A stretch of DNA of 64,000 nucleotides, from positions 1-64,000 of the forward strand of contig NHZP01000112.1 of the NCBI GenBank assembly GCA_003313425.1, written 5' to 3'. Below the pieces are notes generated by a model. The model saw only the letters and a program-made list of their open reading frames with translations, was not told the DNA's origin and did not search any database. This document shows, piece after piece, positions 32,517-43,372 of the stretch (position 1 is its first letter; each line of letters begins with the position of its first letter). Origin of the DNA: Pseudopyrenochaeta lycopersici. Its lineage: Eukaryota > Ascomycota > Dothideomycetes > Pleosporales > Pseudopyrenochaetaceae. Position numbers and translations under genes: made by a program.

Positions 32517-35500
32517 CAGTGTGAGGAATGGATGGATATGGAAGCGCATCCATTTGCCAACTGGGGCTTGGATGGATGTTGGAAAAATTTCCGGAAACAT
32601 CCGAAATCACTTATGCAAGATAACGTCACCGAATTTTTTTACTACTATATAGGTTATATTTTAGTTTATTTGAGCGTAATAATGTTTGCCTTATCCCAAG
32701 AATGCAAACACTGAGCTACTTGTATCGTAGGCTGTTCAAAATGATTGCGTCGGGTCGTAATCATGAGCCCCAATCGGCTGAATACACGCTCGGGCTCATC
32801 GCTCATTGCTGGAATCGAGAGAATATCGAACGCCATTTGAGCCAGATGCGGGTATTCATTACTGCCAATAGTTCGCCACCATTCAAGCGGAAGTCTAAGG
32901 TCAGTTGGCTCTTGGTTGCTATATCGCTCAAACTCATCCGGGATGGCTACTTTCTGGACTTTACTTCGTGCCTTAGCTAGGCTTTTTGCGCGATTGTGAA
33001 ATGTTTCCAGCGTGTCCGGTTCGTGTGTCGTTGCCTTTTTTACCGGTGATATAGTATCTGAGACGGGTAGTTGCTTATAGGTGGAATTCCATAGCGATTT
33101 GACTGCCTTTCTGCCAGTCGTAATCCACGACTTCCTGTTTGCCCATTGAGACTCAATAACTCTCCAGGTATAGGCAGGATGCAGCACAGCTGCTGCAAGA
33201 TATGCCGGTGAATCGCCGAGTTTTGCGTAGTACTCTTCAGCCTTATCCAGAGCAAGCTTAATCTGCGCAGCGAAATGCCATTGGCCTTCGGTCGTAGCCG
33301 GCGAAGCATGTTTGTAACGATCGTATGCGGCCGTAAGTTCCTCAACAATGAATTCAAGATCAAATTGAACTTTGCTGATCCCACAGGATTTGCCATCTCC
33401 CGGCTGGCCTTGGAGATCCACTGTTGCAAGCCAACAAGGCTCTAAAAGTTTTTGATACTGGATCAAGATATCCCAGTCTTCTGCATTAAGCATATCTCTC
33501 AGAATGGTATTCTGGGAATGATCTTCATCCTGAGTCCAGTGTCTTTTGGACTTCTCTTTTCCGATACGTTGGTGCTCAGATGTTAAGAAGTCCTCAAAAG
33601 GGGCTCGTAGCTTGAGAAGCGTCTTGATCTCGTCGTAGATACTGTTCCAGCGGGTGTCGTTGCTTCTATGGAGCTCTCGTATTTTGATCGTATGCCACTC
33701 GGTTGAATCGATAATGGATTTGAAGTATTTAAATTGGGCATGATGCCATCGTTTTCGTCTTTGTGGACTTGCGTATGTCCAAACGATTAGATTATGAGCC
33801 TTGCCAACAGGTCCTGTTCGCCTCCACCGATTCAATTCCTCCTTTAGATTTGCCGGCACCGAGCCTTCAAATTCAAAGAGGTTCTTATCAAAGCCAAACA
33901 AGAGATGGCGGGCAATAAGGTTGATAACATGGCCTGCGCAGCGCAGGCGACGTTCGTCGGGATCGAAACCAAATTGTCCTCCGATCGTTTTCATTGCTGA
34001 ATCGTTATTTGAAGCATTGTCGAGGATGAAATAGCCGAGCTTATCTTGAATGCCAAAGTCCTTGATTACAGAAATAACTTGCTCTGCAATGTCTATACCC
34101 GCATGCGAGTCAGTTTGCTCGGGAGTTGCTAGTAGGATCGTTTTTGACTGAAATTCCGCATTGATAAAGTGAGCAACGATGCCGTTGAGCGAGAGGCAGT
34201 TGCCAGAAGTCCAAAGGTCGAAGGATATGTGGATTTTGCTTATGGATTCCTGTAGCTCCTGTTTGATTTTGGCCTTATGAGTGTTGTAGCCTTTCATGAT
34301 CCAGTCTTTGACAGTCTTTCCGCTGGGTATTGCATCCTTTGCACCAGGCGATAGATAAGCAAGAAGATCGTGAAATGGCTCGCTATCAACCTGCCGAAAT
34401 GACGCATTGTCATAGACAATCCATCGGATGAGAAGCTTTTGGAAGGTGGCTTCATCGAAGGCCAAAGGCAGCGCATTTAAGATCTCCTGCTCTCGGGACT
34501 CGTTGGTATCCAGGTCCGCTGGCACCGGCACCCCCCTTCTTCTGAAGGGGAAAATTTCCCTATCTTTGGTCCAAGTTTTGCCGTGAACCTGGCGGATGTG
34601 TTCGATTACATTCGTGCTTCCGCTGTCAACCTTGTAATGATGAGCGTGACATGTTTGTGAAACTTTATCGGAAGTGTGGCAGCGAACACATAGCCACCAG
34701 CGGGCACCGGTCAGGGTATGTTCAGTTGGTACGCCAAATTTCCATATAGGTGAGTTGAGTCTGGCTGTACGCCTTGAAATTGGAATGCTGAAGCCAGGAA
34801 GTTGAGACCAGTCAATACAATCGTACTTGAATTTTGATTCTTTATCCGGAATGGCGTCGCCTGTACGCGAATTTGTTGGCTCCCTTGGGTGACTTGGGGC
34901 ATCTGAAGCAGTATCAGAAGCAACGTCTAGCGATGACGCTGAGGACGACGTTGGTGACGACGGTATCGAGAGATGCTCAGGATGAGCTTGCTGCACTTTC
35001 TTCATAATACAGAACCACCCATATGATGGACAGTTAGAAAGTTGAATATGGAAGAATCCATGGGCCCGCAGCGATATTTGTAAATATGGTGATAGCACAA
35101 TGGAATGTGATAACCCCTGAACCCCTGCATATATTGAATGTGATATTGAATGTGATAGTGGAGCTGTGGAGGCGATGGCTGAGTGATGGTGGAGGTGAAA
35201 TCGTGTGCGGACGCTGTTACGGATCTGTTAGATATAGCAGACTCAAGGCTTCTGTGTGAGGCAGTATGATGAGGTACGACATACTCTATTCAGATATGTT
35301 GCAGTAGCTAGGATTAGTATATCACGATCAGGGTGTTGCATGAAGTAGAGGTGGCAGAGATGTAGGATGCAGAAAGATAGATCCTAATTAGGACAGAGCT
35401 CGTTTGCGCGCCATCCTAAGTAGGCAATTTACCGTGGTACAAAAGGGCTAGGCAATGGCGTGGTGTTACTCAAGTATCACAGGACAGTCCCGTGACAGAC

Positions 35501-35605
35501 GCCTTGAAATGGATGGATGTGGATATCCATTCCGCATCTGGATAACCGAGATTTGGATGGCTTTTCCAAGCACATCCATTTCAGATCCATCCATTCCTCA
35601 CACTG
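32517..35605 (-). mobile_element. Complete hAT element, family C, with perfect 8-bp target duplication
   Basis: Ends are cagtgtgaggaatggatgga at 32,517 and the inverse complement ending cctcacactg at 35,605. The 8-bp target duplication gcgtccat is present at 32,509-32,516 and 35,606-35,613. Subterminal ggatggat and atccatcc repeats occur at both ends. Length is 3,089 bp. It carries a full-length transposase without lesions, so it is a likely recent and possibly active insertion. Confidence 0.95.
32666..35098 (-). CDS. hAT transposase, family C, intact
   Basis: The uninterrupted frame has 810 residues; a downstream Met (35,005 region, MKKVQQAHPEHLS) may be the true start, giving about 779. 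After a Ser-rich leader there is a BED-like region (CVRCHTSDK ... CHAHHYK ... HIRQVHG, residues about 145-185). Then come the first Asp block (ISFDLWTS), the second (YFILDNASNND), the CAGHVINL segment, an insertion domain, and the C-terminal dimerisation block (FDILSIPAMSDEPERVFSRLG). All are typical of hAT transposases and present here without stop or frameshift. Confidence 0.93.
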   Translation of the reverse strand: MLSPYLQISLRAHGFFHIQLSNCPSYGWFCIMKKVQQAHPEHLSIPSSPTSSSASSLDVASDTASDAPSHPREPTNSRTGDAIPDKESKFKYDCIDWSQLPGFSIPISRRTARLNSPIWKFGVPTEHTLTGARWWLCVRCHTSDKVSQTCHAHHYKVDSGSTNVIEHIRQVHGKTWTKDREIFPFRRRGVPVPADLDTNESREQEILNALPLAFDEATFQKLLIRWIVYDNASFRQVDSEPFHDLLAYLSPGAKDAIPSGKTVKDWIMKGYNTHKAKIKQELQESISKIHISFDLWTSGNCLSLNGIVAHFINAEFQSKTILLATPEQTDSHAGIDIAEQVISVIKDFGIQDKLGYFILDNASNNDSAMKTIGGQFGFDPDERRLRCAGHVINLIARHLLFGFDKNLFEFEGSVPANLKEELNRWRRTGPVGKAHNLIVWTYASPQRRKRWHHAQFKYFKSIIDSTEWHTIKIRELHRSNDTRWNSIYDEIKTLLKLRAPFEDFLTSEHQRIGKEKSKRHWTQDEDHSQNTILRDMLNAEDWDILIQYQKLLEPCWLATVDLQGQPGDGKSCGISKVQFDLEFIVEELTAAYDRYKHASPATTEGQWHFAAQIKLALDKAEEYYAKLGDSPAYLAAAVLHPAYTWRVIESQWANRKSWITTGRKAVKSLWNSTYKQLPVSDTISPVKKATTHEPDTLETFHNRAKSLAKARSKVQKVAIPDEFERYSNQEPTDLRLPLEWWRTIGSNEYPHLAQMAFDILSIPAMSDEPERVFSRLGLMITTRRNHFEQPTIQVAQCLHSWDKANIITLK

Positions 35606-35688
35606 GCGTCCATGGCTACAGCGGCAACGTTACTCGAGGAGGAATGCTATGTACAGTATAACTTAGAGTCGGGTTACAGTCCAATTCG

Positions 35689-35997
35689 TATCGCTACGTC
35701 TTCAATCTTTTTTTCTACCCCTTTCCGAATTGCGTCAAAGTCCATACGCCGTGCTGTGATTGCGGTCTGACAAGGTTCTGTTTGGACCAAGTCCGAATAC
35801 AAATCAACGAGCTAGTCCCATTTCATGTCCCGATACTGGCAAAAGTCTTGATAGTCTGCCAGGAAGTCATCATTCAACAACCCCCATTCAACCACTGCGG
35901 TTTCAATGCCCTCCAAAACCACCTTTCTAGTAGGCACTTCCCATAAATTTAAGACATTAGCTCCGATGAAAGATACCCTGGCCCCAAAGCACTTCAC
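35689..35997 (-). pseudogene. C-terminal fragment of an unknown fungal gene
   Basis: The minus strand reads FGARVSFIGANVLNLWEV ... DDFLADYQDFCQYRDMKWD, then an in-frame TAG at about 35,812, then LVDLYSDLVQTEPC ... MDFDAIRKGVEKKIEDVAIRIGL and a stop near 35,689. Good amino-acid texture on both sides of the TAG suggests a single nonsense mutation in a real gene. Upstream sequence to 36,210 is open in other frames but not clearly connected. The family is not recognised. Confidence 0.4.
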
Positions 35998-36436
35998 AAG
36001 ATATCCTGCAAGTACTCCCGTCTCTCACGTTTGACAGCCGCGGCTCCCCTTGAACTCCGCAAGGCCTTCGGACAGTACTCGACTCGCTCTATCCATATTA
36101 ACGTTAGCTGACTGTCGCTATGACTGGAACGGTGTAAGTTAGCAAGAGCGAGCGCCCGCGAGTTCACGGCAGTGCCAAGCAACAATGGAATGGTGGGCAA
36201 TGAATGGACCACATGGCTTTAAAATAGAACATGGACTAACGCTTGTTCATCTACCGCATCTCACGTGATGCAATCAATAATCTCGAGACTTGAGTACCTC
36301 GGAAATGTTAAGATAGTACGTTAGGTTGGCTATGGCCTCCAAAGCTGAACTAACTTAAGTAACTTAGTCAGGTAATCATCCATCTTGCGTAATTATACAT
36401 AAGAGAAGAGGGTGCAGCCGTAGGCTTGAACAGCTA

Positions 36437-38091
36437 GTGCACCCCGTTGCAAGAAAAAATCGCTCAAACTCGATTTTGATGAGTCAGCACACCCCATCAA
36501 TGTCAAAGCTCACCTGTTGCCCATAGTAAATAGCATCACCACGCGATGCAGAGTACTGTAGTATAGCTGAATCAATGAAGGTGTTGATTGATATGTAAAA
36601 CTCTATATAGGTTGATATTCTGGTGTTGTAGAGCCTACCAGCGATCAGTTTTCACCCTCACATCAGGGTGATCGTACACCTGCCCGCAGCGGTACTGCAT
36701 CTCGCTGATTCGAACTTGTATTTCCTCTATCGTTACCTTATCCCACTCCTCTTGAAGCGCTTCCTTAAGCTCGGTGATACTATTGAGGTGGTGTAGGCGT
36801 TGACGGACGCGCTCCTTGATGATATTCCAGATGCCCTCTATAGGGTTGAGGTCTGGTGAGTTTGCTGGATGAGGAAGGCGTCTCATACTGTGATCGCATC
36901 GAAACTTCTCAGGTAGACTGTCTGGATTGCGCGTACCGTGGCTAGGATCGTTATCCTCAACTAGGAACCAGTTATAGCGATCGCGAGGATTAACCTCTCT
37001 ACGTAGCTCATCTGAGCGTCGTCGAAGTTGGTGATACGCTGCGCAGTACTCTGGTAGCAGCTTGTCAGTGTAGTAACTGGCTCTCATGGAGTTGCCTGGC
37101 TTTACTACCTCTGGTATACGCGCTTTCTCTGCTTCCCAGCGTCGAAGGCGATCCTCATATTCACGCTCACTCTCTGTTGTGGGGCGACGCCTTGGTTTTG
37201 GAGGAGGTTTGATAGGCTCCACGTCGTCGTACTCGTCGTTATTGAAGATAAGTTTCTCAGCTTTAGCGTAGTAGTTGATCCAAGCAGCAAAGTGGACGTC
37301 GTTACTACCGCAGTCGGCGTGATCTACGAGGTTCTCTGGGGCGTATCGCTGCCCTCTTACTCTCAAAATCCACCCCTGAGGGAAATCAGAGAGAGCGCAG
37401 TGCGACTCGTCAGTGAACATTACGCCATCCCAGAAGCCTTGTAGGTGGTAGAAACGACGATCAATTGTATAGCCAACACGCTGGGCCTGCTGCGATTTCG
37501 TGATTGCAGTCTGGGTAGCAGCGTTGAACATGCTAGCAGAGAAACGAGTTTTTAGAGAGGAAGTCAAGGTGCGACGACAGGCCTCAATCCCACTGTCTTT
37601 TAGCTGCTGATCAAGCCTTTGAGAGCGAGAATTCTTGCTGCTGTTGAGCAGGCCTTCGAGCGCAGCATCAGGTATCTTACACGGTCGACCACTGCCAGCA
37701 GTGCCTCTCAACCCTCTCTTACTCTCTCTCCAACCACTACGACGGTATACAGCAGCTCCATGCTGGCGGCGCTCACGCAGCCAGTCGTAGGCAGTACGGC
37801 GAGGGATCTGGTGTTGGTCGCAGACCTGCTCTACAGTCATCCGCCTACCTACCTTACGGTTATCATACGCGTCGAAAAACCGCGTCCGCCGCACAGTATC
37901 ACAATGAGAACCTGGCAGATTATCAGGCGTGATACTGCGCATCTGAAGCATCAAAAATATCAAAGAAACATGAAGGTTTGGCAGAGTTATGATGCGTTGC
38001 GTAAGTCGAGTTCGAGGAGGACTGTGTTGTTGTGGTGGGGTGCTGACTCATCAGAATCGAGTTTGAGCGATTTTTTCTTGCAACGGGGTGC
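36437..38091 (-). mobile_element. Tc1/mariner-type element
   Basis: Inverted repeats of about 57 bp (36,437-36,497 and 38,035-38,091) read gcaccccgttgcaagaaaa from the outside, continuing through an almost identical cgctcaaactcgatt-tgatgagtcagcac block. The left end is preceded by TA (36,435-36,436); the matching TA on the right is not evident, so the outermost right bases may have mutated. It contains one intact transposase gene on the minus strand. Confidence 0.85.
36635..37963 (-). CDS. Tc1/mariner-type DDE transposase
   Basis: Uninterrupted ORF of 442 residues. N-terminal helix-turn-helix of the HTH_psq/Hin type (VEQVCDQHQIPRRTAYDWL, about residues 43-61). The catalytic triad is visible: FTDESHC (Asp), LVEDNDPSHG (Asp) and SPDLNPIEGIWNIIKE (Glu). 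The spacing between the last two is compatible with DD34E. A long charged insertion between the first two acids (PPPKPRRRPTTESEREYEDRL) is characteristic of fungal Tc1-like elements. No stop or frameshift; the gene could be functional. Confidence 0.92.
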   Translation of the reverse strand: MIFLMLQMRSITPDNLPGSHCDTVRRTRFFDAYDNRKVGRRMTVEQVCDQHQIPRRTAYDWLRERRQHGAAVYRRSGWRESKRGLRGTAGSGRPCKIPDAALEGLLNSSKNSRSQRLDQQLKDSGIEACRRTLTSSLKTRFSASMFNAATQTAITKSQQAQRVGYTIDRRFYHLQGFWDGVMFTDESHCALSDFPQGWILRVRGQRYAPENLVDHADCGSNDVHFAAWINYYAKAEKLIFNNDEYDDVEPIKPPPKPRRRPTTESEREYEDRLRRWEAEKARIPEVVKPGNSMRASYYTDKLLPEYCAAYHQLRRRSDELRREVNPRDRYNWFLVEDNDPSHGTRNPDSLPEKFRCDHSMRRLPHPANSPDLNPIEGIWNIIKERVRQRLHHLNSITELKEALQEEWDKVTIEEIQVRISEMQYRCGQVYDHPDVRVKTDRW

Positions 38092-39224
38092 GTTCGTCAA
38101 GCGGATTGGTTATTGGACACAATGCCCGGGACCCAATATAAAAGGAGTCAGACCCTGCGAAACGGAACCTAGTGTGGAACATGCTGTGGATGTGGTGATC
38201 CAGGTCATGGAAGGAAAGCGCTGGTCGCGGTGTGGTCAGCAGTGTACGATCGAGAAAACATCCGAGAGACGAGTGGGAACCATTCACCTCAGTCGTCAAT
38301 AAAATCGATGTTCTTTGGCCCAATACGCTCGAGACGAATGGAATGAATCTTTTGAATAGTCTCCAAGATGTCTATTTTCACCTGAAGAGGTTCTCCTACG
38401 ATGCACGCGGGAATCCAATGGCGATGGACCAAAACGTTTACGGCACATCGCGGTACGTATGAAATGATGAGGCCCCCAGTGACGATGCTGACGCGTAGTT
38501 CCAGGAGTATACGTCCAGCGAATCGCGCAATGGACGTCCCTCTACTTGCCTTCGTCATGTATCTGGCCGTCTGTGGTCACGACATCCCGCCCGATGAGTT
38601 TGGGTGGTGCAGCCCGGCGCCCGTCATGCGATATGCGGGCATCTGGCCATGCCTCGACTGGACGCATTGGTCGTGTCTGGGCGAACGGGTCTGCCATATC
38701 CAGTTCCATATTCGGTACTTCGCTCCTGGCACACTTTGTTCCGTTTCAGAACAATTTGAGGGTATTGTTCTCTTACGAAAAGAGATCCGGCTCTCCACCG
38801 ATGATGGCGGAGCTTACATCGAGACTCGCGTAGCCGTCGCGATCAACACAACATTCGACACCAATCCCGCCTCGTACTCGATCGTAAGATTGGAAGATCA
38901 TGAGACAGGTCATCCCAGTCTTGTAATGAGGGAGATCAAGCTTAGCCCAAACCGAAGACTAGTTGGTATAACAGTGTTCCAAATACAGATAATGCGTCTC
39001 CTGGAAATGGTCCGCTTGCAATTCCTAAACCTCCTCAGATCAGTCGACGCTGCTCTATGCGAGGCGGTATGTGGTTTCCTCACATTTCTTTTTAAGAGAT
39101 TTGAAGTTCTACCTGATTTTACTAACTTCTCGTAGGTTTGGCAGAGAGACATGAGACAATTGAGTTCGCTGCTCGGCGTCATATCTAGGGACCTCCGCAC
39201 TGCTGAGCAGTGGATCGACACAAC

Positions 39225-42056
39225 CAGTGTTTGATTTGGACTGGACTGGACTGGATTTCGGAGGTGAATCCAGTCCAACTAGAAAATCTAAATTGGAGCT
39301 CCAGGAGCTCCAAAGCAGTCCAATTACCTAAAATAGATATCTGCAATGGGATTACTCAGCAGTTTTGGTGTTGACATTGTTCCGCACTCACTTAAGATAC
39401 ATGAATAGGCGTTGTAGGTCCACCTTCTTGATCCTCCTTAGAGTCATCCTCATCCTCAGGCGCCTGATTTGACGCATGGCTATCATCCGTCACTTCACCT
39501 TCTTCCTTACCGATGTCCTCATCATCAAACGAGCCCTTAGTAGGCCTCCCAAACCAAGCCCGAAGGCACTCATTTGCCTCAATAATATCCATATGAAGGC
39601 GGCTTCGGTGGTGAGTTATGAGAAGCTTGGCACTGCTGAATATACGCTCCAATTCGTCTGAACAAGGAGGAATTTCTGTCGATAGATCCTCATGAAGTTC
39701 ATCAGGCCTAGTAGTGGCAGATGCGTCCAGCGGAGTGTCCAACTTTAACCGTTTATGCCCCCTACAAGACACATAGTGTTTGGGGGAGTTTTGGCGTGGT
39801 GCGGATATTGGTGTAGATGCGGATGACCTCCCTTTGTACTCTTGAAGCCATAGATCCTTTACAACTGGCAGAATGTTGTTCCTCAGCCAGGTAGATTTAA
39901 CATGGTGATTACCCCAATGCTGCTGGAACCATGCCGATTTTAGGGTTGGATTCATGATGATAGCAAGGTAGTAAGCCGCCGTCTGATCTGCCATATCATA
40001 GTATTTATTGCATTTAGCCCATGCAACGACTGCGGCGCCAGCAAGCCACTTGTATTCAAGTGTATCAGTATCGGTGTAGAGCTCGTCAAAACGCTGCTTT
40101 GCCTGGTCTAACTGTACGAGTAGCCAATCGAGAGTCTGGAAGTGATCAGCTAGGTTTGTATGCCGACCTACCATACTAGTAGCTTCATCAGACAACTCTA
40201 ACTGATTATGAACGTTGGCCAGCTGCTCCCAGTGCTGAGGCTCGAGAAGATCGTCCTTAGATAGCAGTTTTATACATATATTGCGCGCAGAACATCTGAA
40301 TCCTTTCGTTAGCGTTGAGGGCCGACTAATTGCAACAAAGGAGGAGTTCGCGTGTACAATAGTCCTGAATGACCTATTTAGAAAGTTAGTAGTTCGCATA
40401 CGCTTGTTAATATAATATAAGATTAAAATTTATAATAAACTTACCTCTAATCCATCGAATGCAGCTAATTCGCCACCGCATACCTGTTTCCTGAAGAACT
40501 CACGTCGCTAGGGGCTTCCGCGTATATATTTAACGATATTATAAAGTCTTCCTAGCGCTCCACGCTTGCTCCAGAGCTCTCTAACTCTCTTTATATCACC
40601 TTCACGCAATGCAGTATCCATTTCTCGGGCTATCTTTTCTGCATCCTTTCCCATCAGAAATGCATGTGCACAGAGGTTAAGTATATAGCTAGCACAGCGA
40701 ATTCGACGTTTCTTCCGTTGTCTAGCCGTCATCCATGGGTAGAGCTCCTGTAGGACATAGTCGACGCAGGGATCGTTTGCTTCATGGTTATCTGCCATGA
40801 AGTAGCCAATTTGGTTCCGAATGCCGTATTCATTGAATATCTGCAGTAGGATGCCAGCCATATTCTCGCCGCTATAGCACCCGTTCTAGCTGTCGAAGCG
40901 CTAGAATAGCAGCTCGTCGTTTACCGGATCGATCGATAAAATGCGCCACCACACCAAGTATTGAGATATAGCTTGGTGATGTCCATGCATCCATTGATAT
41001 CGAAATACGACTGCGGGTCGTACATAGGTCCTTCTTAAGTACTTCCTTTCGCGCCAGGAAGGCCTCTTTCACCCACTTTCGATGCTTTCGGAAGGAGCTT
41101 TGACAACCATGGTGCAAGGTAGAATAGGAGCTCCCGGAAATACTCGTTATCAAATTGATAGAAGGCAATGTGGCAGTAGACAATCCATCGGATTAAAATC
41201 TCCTTAAAGATGTCGAAGTCCCTCCGGAAGACCAAGGATGAGAGATTCGGCCCATTTACCGTTGTTTGGGTAGGATCATCGTTGCTAATTCGTCCACCAG
41301 ATTTAGGATCAATCTGGTGCTTTACCTTAAGGTGATCTAGGCAAGTTGAATTACCTTTATCGACAATAGGGAGCTCCTGCTGACACCGCTTCTTCTCACA
41401 GAGGTAGCAGTACCAGTATCATTTTGTTGAATTCGTCCGAAGCTAGATATCTCACCAAACCTCCACATAATAGAGCTTCGCTGCTTCGTTGCTTTTGGGT
41501 TCTTTGCCAGCGAGGAACATCGCACATAGACCTTGCCCTGCAGCTTGAATTCATCCAGCTGTAGGGAGGGTGTGGAACGGGGATTAATTGAAGGTGGTGC
41601 AAGAACAATCTCATCACTAGCTGACTGTAGCGCGGCGCCACTGAATAACTGAAGGAGAGACATGGTGGTGATGAAGGTGCAGGAAAGATGGGACCAAAGG
41701 TGCTCACTGCAGATGTCTCAGTCTTCAGTCTGGGGCTGTGTGTTTACATTGCACGCCTTTTTTCGCATTGTTTTACTGGTAAAAATGATATCTGCACCAT
41801 TGGTTAACGTTTATCCATGTGTGCAACCTTTGAAGCGTTGAGTCACCATCACTTACCTGAAACGGCTAAGCTACTTCCTAAACAGGTATAACCATCGGAT
41901 CTCCAGGAGCTCCAGAGCCTATAGATCCAGTCCACAGCCTATAGATCCAGTCCACAGCAGACCTCAGTCCAATCCGAAGCCGACCTGATCCAATCCGAAG
42001 CCGACCTGATCCAATCCAGCTCCAATCCGAAACAGTCCGATCCAAATCAAACCCTG
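39225..42056 (-). mobile_element. Complete hAT element, family B (copy 2), perfect target duplication
   Basis: Ends are cagtgtttgatttggac at 39,225 and the inverse complement of gtccgatccaaatcaaaccctg ending at 42,056 (20 shown positions agree except two). The 8-bp duplication gacacaac lies at 39,217-39,224 and 42,057-42,064. Subterminal direct repeats are prominent: gatccaatccgaagccgacct and ctatagatccagtccacag at 41,920-42,030, and ggactggact at 39,237-39,250. Length is 2,832 bp. The transposase gene inside is broken, so this copy must have moved using another element's enzyme, or was damaged afterwards. Confidence 0.95.
39392..41663 (-). pseudogene. hAT transposase, family B, inactivated
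   Basis: The minus strand carries the same coding order as copy 1 at 22,459: BED finger, SMDAWTS block, FMADNHEAND block (117-residue open stretch 40,508-40,861 identical to copy 1), insertion domain, and here also the C-terminal dimerisation block (CSDELERIFSSAKLLITHHRSRL) and an acidic tail. Frames change near 41,440, near 41,085 and at 40,870-40,875. In addition the region between LST and the dimerisation block is about 35 residues shorter than copy 1, a private deletion. Shared lesions with copy 1 show that both descend from one already defective element or arose by copying one from the other. Confidence 0.88.
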
Positions 42057-42242
42057 GACACAACTGAGCGAGATCTGAAAGCCCTCCAATATGACGTGAA
42101 TGAGAACATGAGTGGCATCCCTAAGGATATCATCGGGCCGAATTGGGCTATCATGCAGCAATACCAGAGGGAGACCCGGACTCTCTTCGCCGAAAGGAAA
42201 TCTACGTTGGCTATTATAGGGCGGCTTTTGGGGGGACTATAA

Positions 42243-42730
42243 TGCTTGCTTTGAGATCTTTATACATTGTATCCCCGTGTGGCGAGATATGATCTCGCCA
42301 TACCTGGGCATTTGCTACCCTAGTACGCACGGGCCGCGCGTTCTAGATCGCGCGATCCTAGTACGCATGCTTATGCGTACAAGTGTTACGGTTCACGCGT
42401 AGTACGCACATATCTAATTGGTCCGTTTGATCTTATCTCTAGCTAAGATGATCAAACGCCGAGCCTACATTGAGAAGGACCGGCCACTGGAATGGCATTC
42501 GAACATAATTAACTGAGTCATACAACTTTGAGTGGCAGAGTGTAGGAAGAAGCGAGTCTCAGAGCCATCGCAAGATTTAACTAAGTGCGCGACGAAGGAG
42601 AGAAGAAGAGGAGGAGGAGGAGGAGGAGGAGGAGGTATACTGAGGAGTTCAATGCGATGCTAAATGCTGTATCTGTTAATGGAGATCATGTTTGGCAACT
42701 GGAAGTACTTGTAATAGGCTAAAGCCTAGT
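42243..42730. repeat. Intergenic region with GGA microsatellite and palindromic motifs
   Basis: A (GGA)n run of about 30 bases lies at 42,606-42,635. Hairpin-prone motifs lie at 42,360-42,385 (tacgcatgcttatgcgta) and 42,428-42,460 (ttgatcttatctctagctaagatgatcaa). No gene seen. Confidence 0.55.
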
Positions 42731-42905
42731 TGTAATGTTCCTCGCTAGAACCTTCGAAGTCCCAGAAACTTCTAGAAGTTTCTTGATCATAGAGTCACGA
42801 GGAGTTAGGCAGATATAAATGCTGCTTTACTCTTGAGATAGCTTTCTCCTTCATTGAATACAATCCTGTTACTAGGCATCGGCAACCTTTGCGCAGCCCC
42901 TTACA
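42731..42905 (+). mobile_element. Solo LTR, 175 bp
   Basis: It starts tgtaatgttcc and ends gccccttaca, so the outer five bases are inverted (TGTAA/TTACA) as in LTR retrotransposons. A TATA-like tataaatgctgc lies near 42,815. The flanking 5-mers ctagt and gtagt match at four of five positions, fitting an aged target duplication. No internal retrotransposon coding sequence adjoins it. Confidence 0.6.
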
Positions 42906-43372
42906 GTAGTCATAAATATTGTCTTTTAGGAAGTGAATTGTTGGTTGAATTGTTGGACAATACTATCGTACATAAATAACGAAATAAGTCCTAGTTGCTG
43001 TATAAGGATCCACAGGGGGGAAAAGAAGATCGACAAGGTAGCAAGGTTACCCATAGAAGTTTCGCCAACAAAAGGACAGCGGTGGATTCACTCAAGACAG
43101 ATGCGATAGATCGGACAACTTTAATGAGGCTAGCTTAATTAGGCAGTTACTGACAATGTACGGATAACTAGCTGTGCTTTTTGTACCTTATTTGTTGCAT
43201 AGTGCTGCCAAAATGATATCACTGTTTACACTCAAACACATTTGGCGCTAACAGTTGCTTCGTACTCAATCTTAAAGAAAATGACCAACCAAGCGATTCC
43301 GCGCTGTTCCTCGCTCTTGAAACTCTCGCCACTCTCGTCACTTCTCTTTCCATCCCAGTAAGTTAGAGTCGG

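Larger units (their letters stand above)
38232..42242 (+). pseudogene. Host gene split by hAT-B copy 2
   Basis: The 3' exons are clear. An exon ending LCEA at 39,066 is followed by a 69-bp intron (39,067-39,135, GT ... actaac ... AG) and an exon from 39,136 starting VWQRDMRQLSSLLG. That exon is interrupted after 39,224 by the hAT-B element, and continues in the same codon at 42,065 (ERDLKALQYDVNENMSG) to TAA at 42,240-42,242. The C-terminus is a charged helix, likely coiled coil. Upstream exons (38,232-39,060) are ambiguous because both strands are open. Protein family not recognised. As it stands the gene cannot make its normal C-terminus unless the element is spliced out or excised. Confidence 0.55.

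Noticed and set aside
38546..38833. Separate ORFs on both strands in the host gene region
   Set aside because: Overlapping open frames in GC-rich DNA; only the 3' exons with an intron consensus could be supported.
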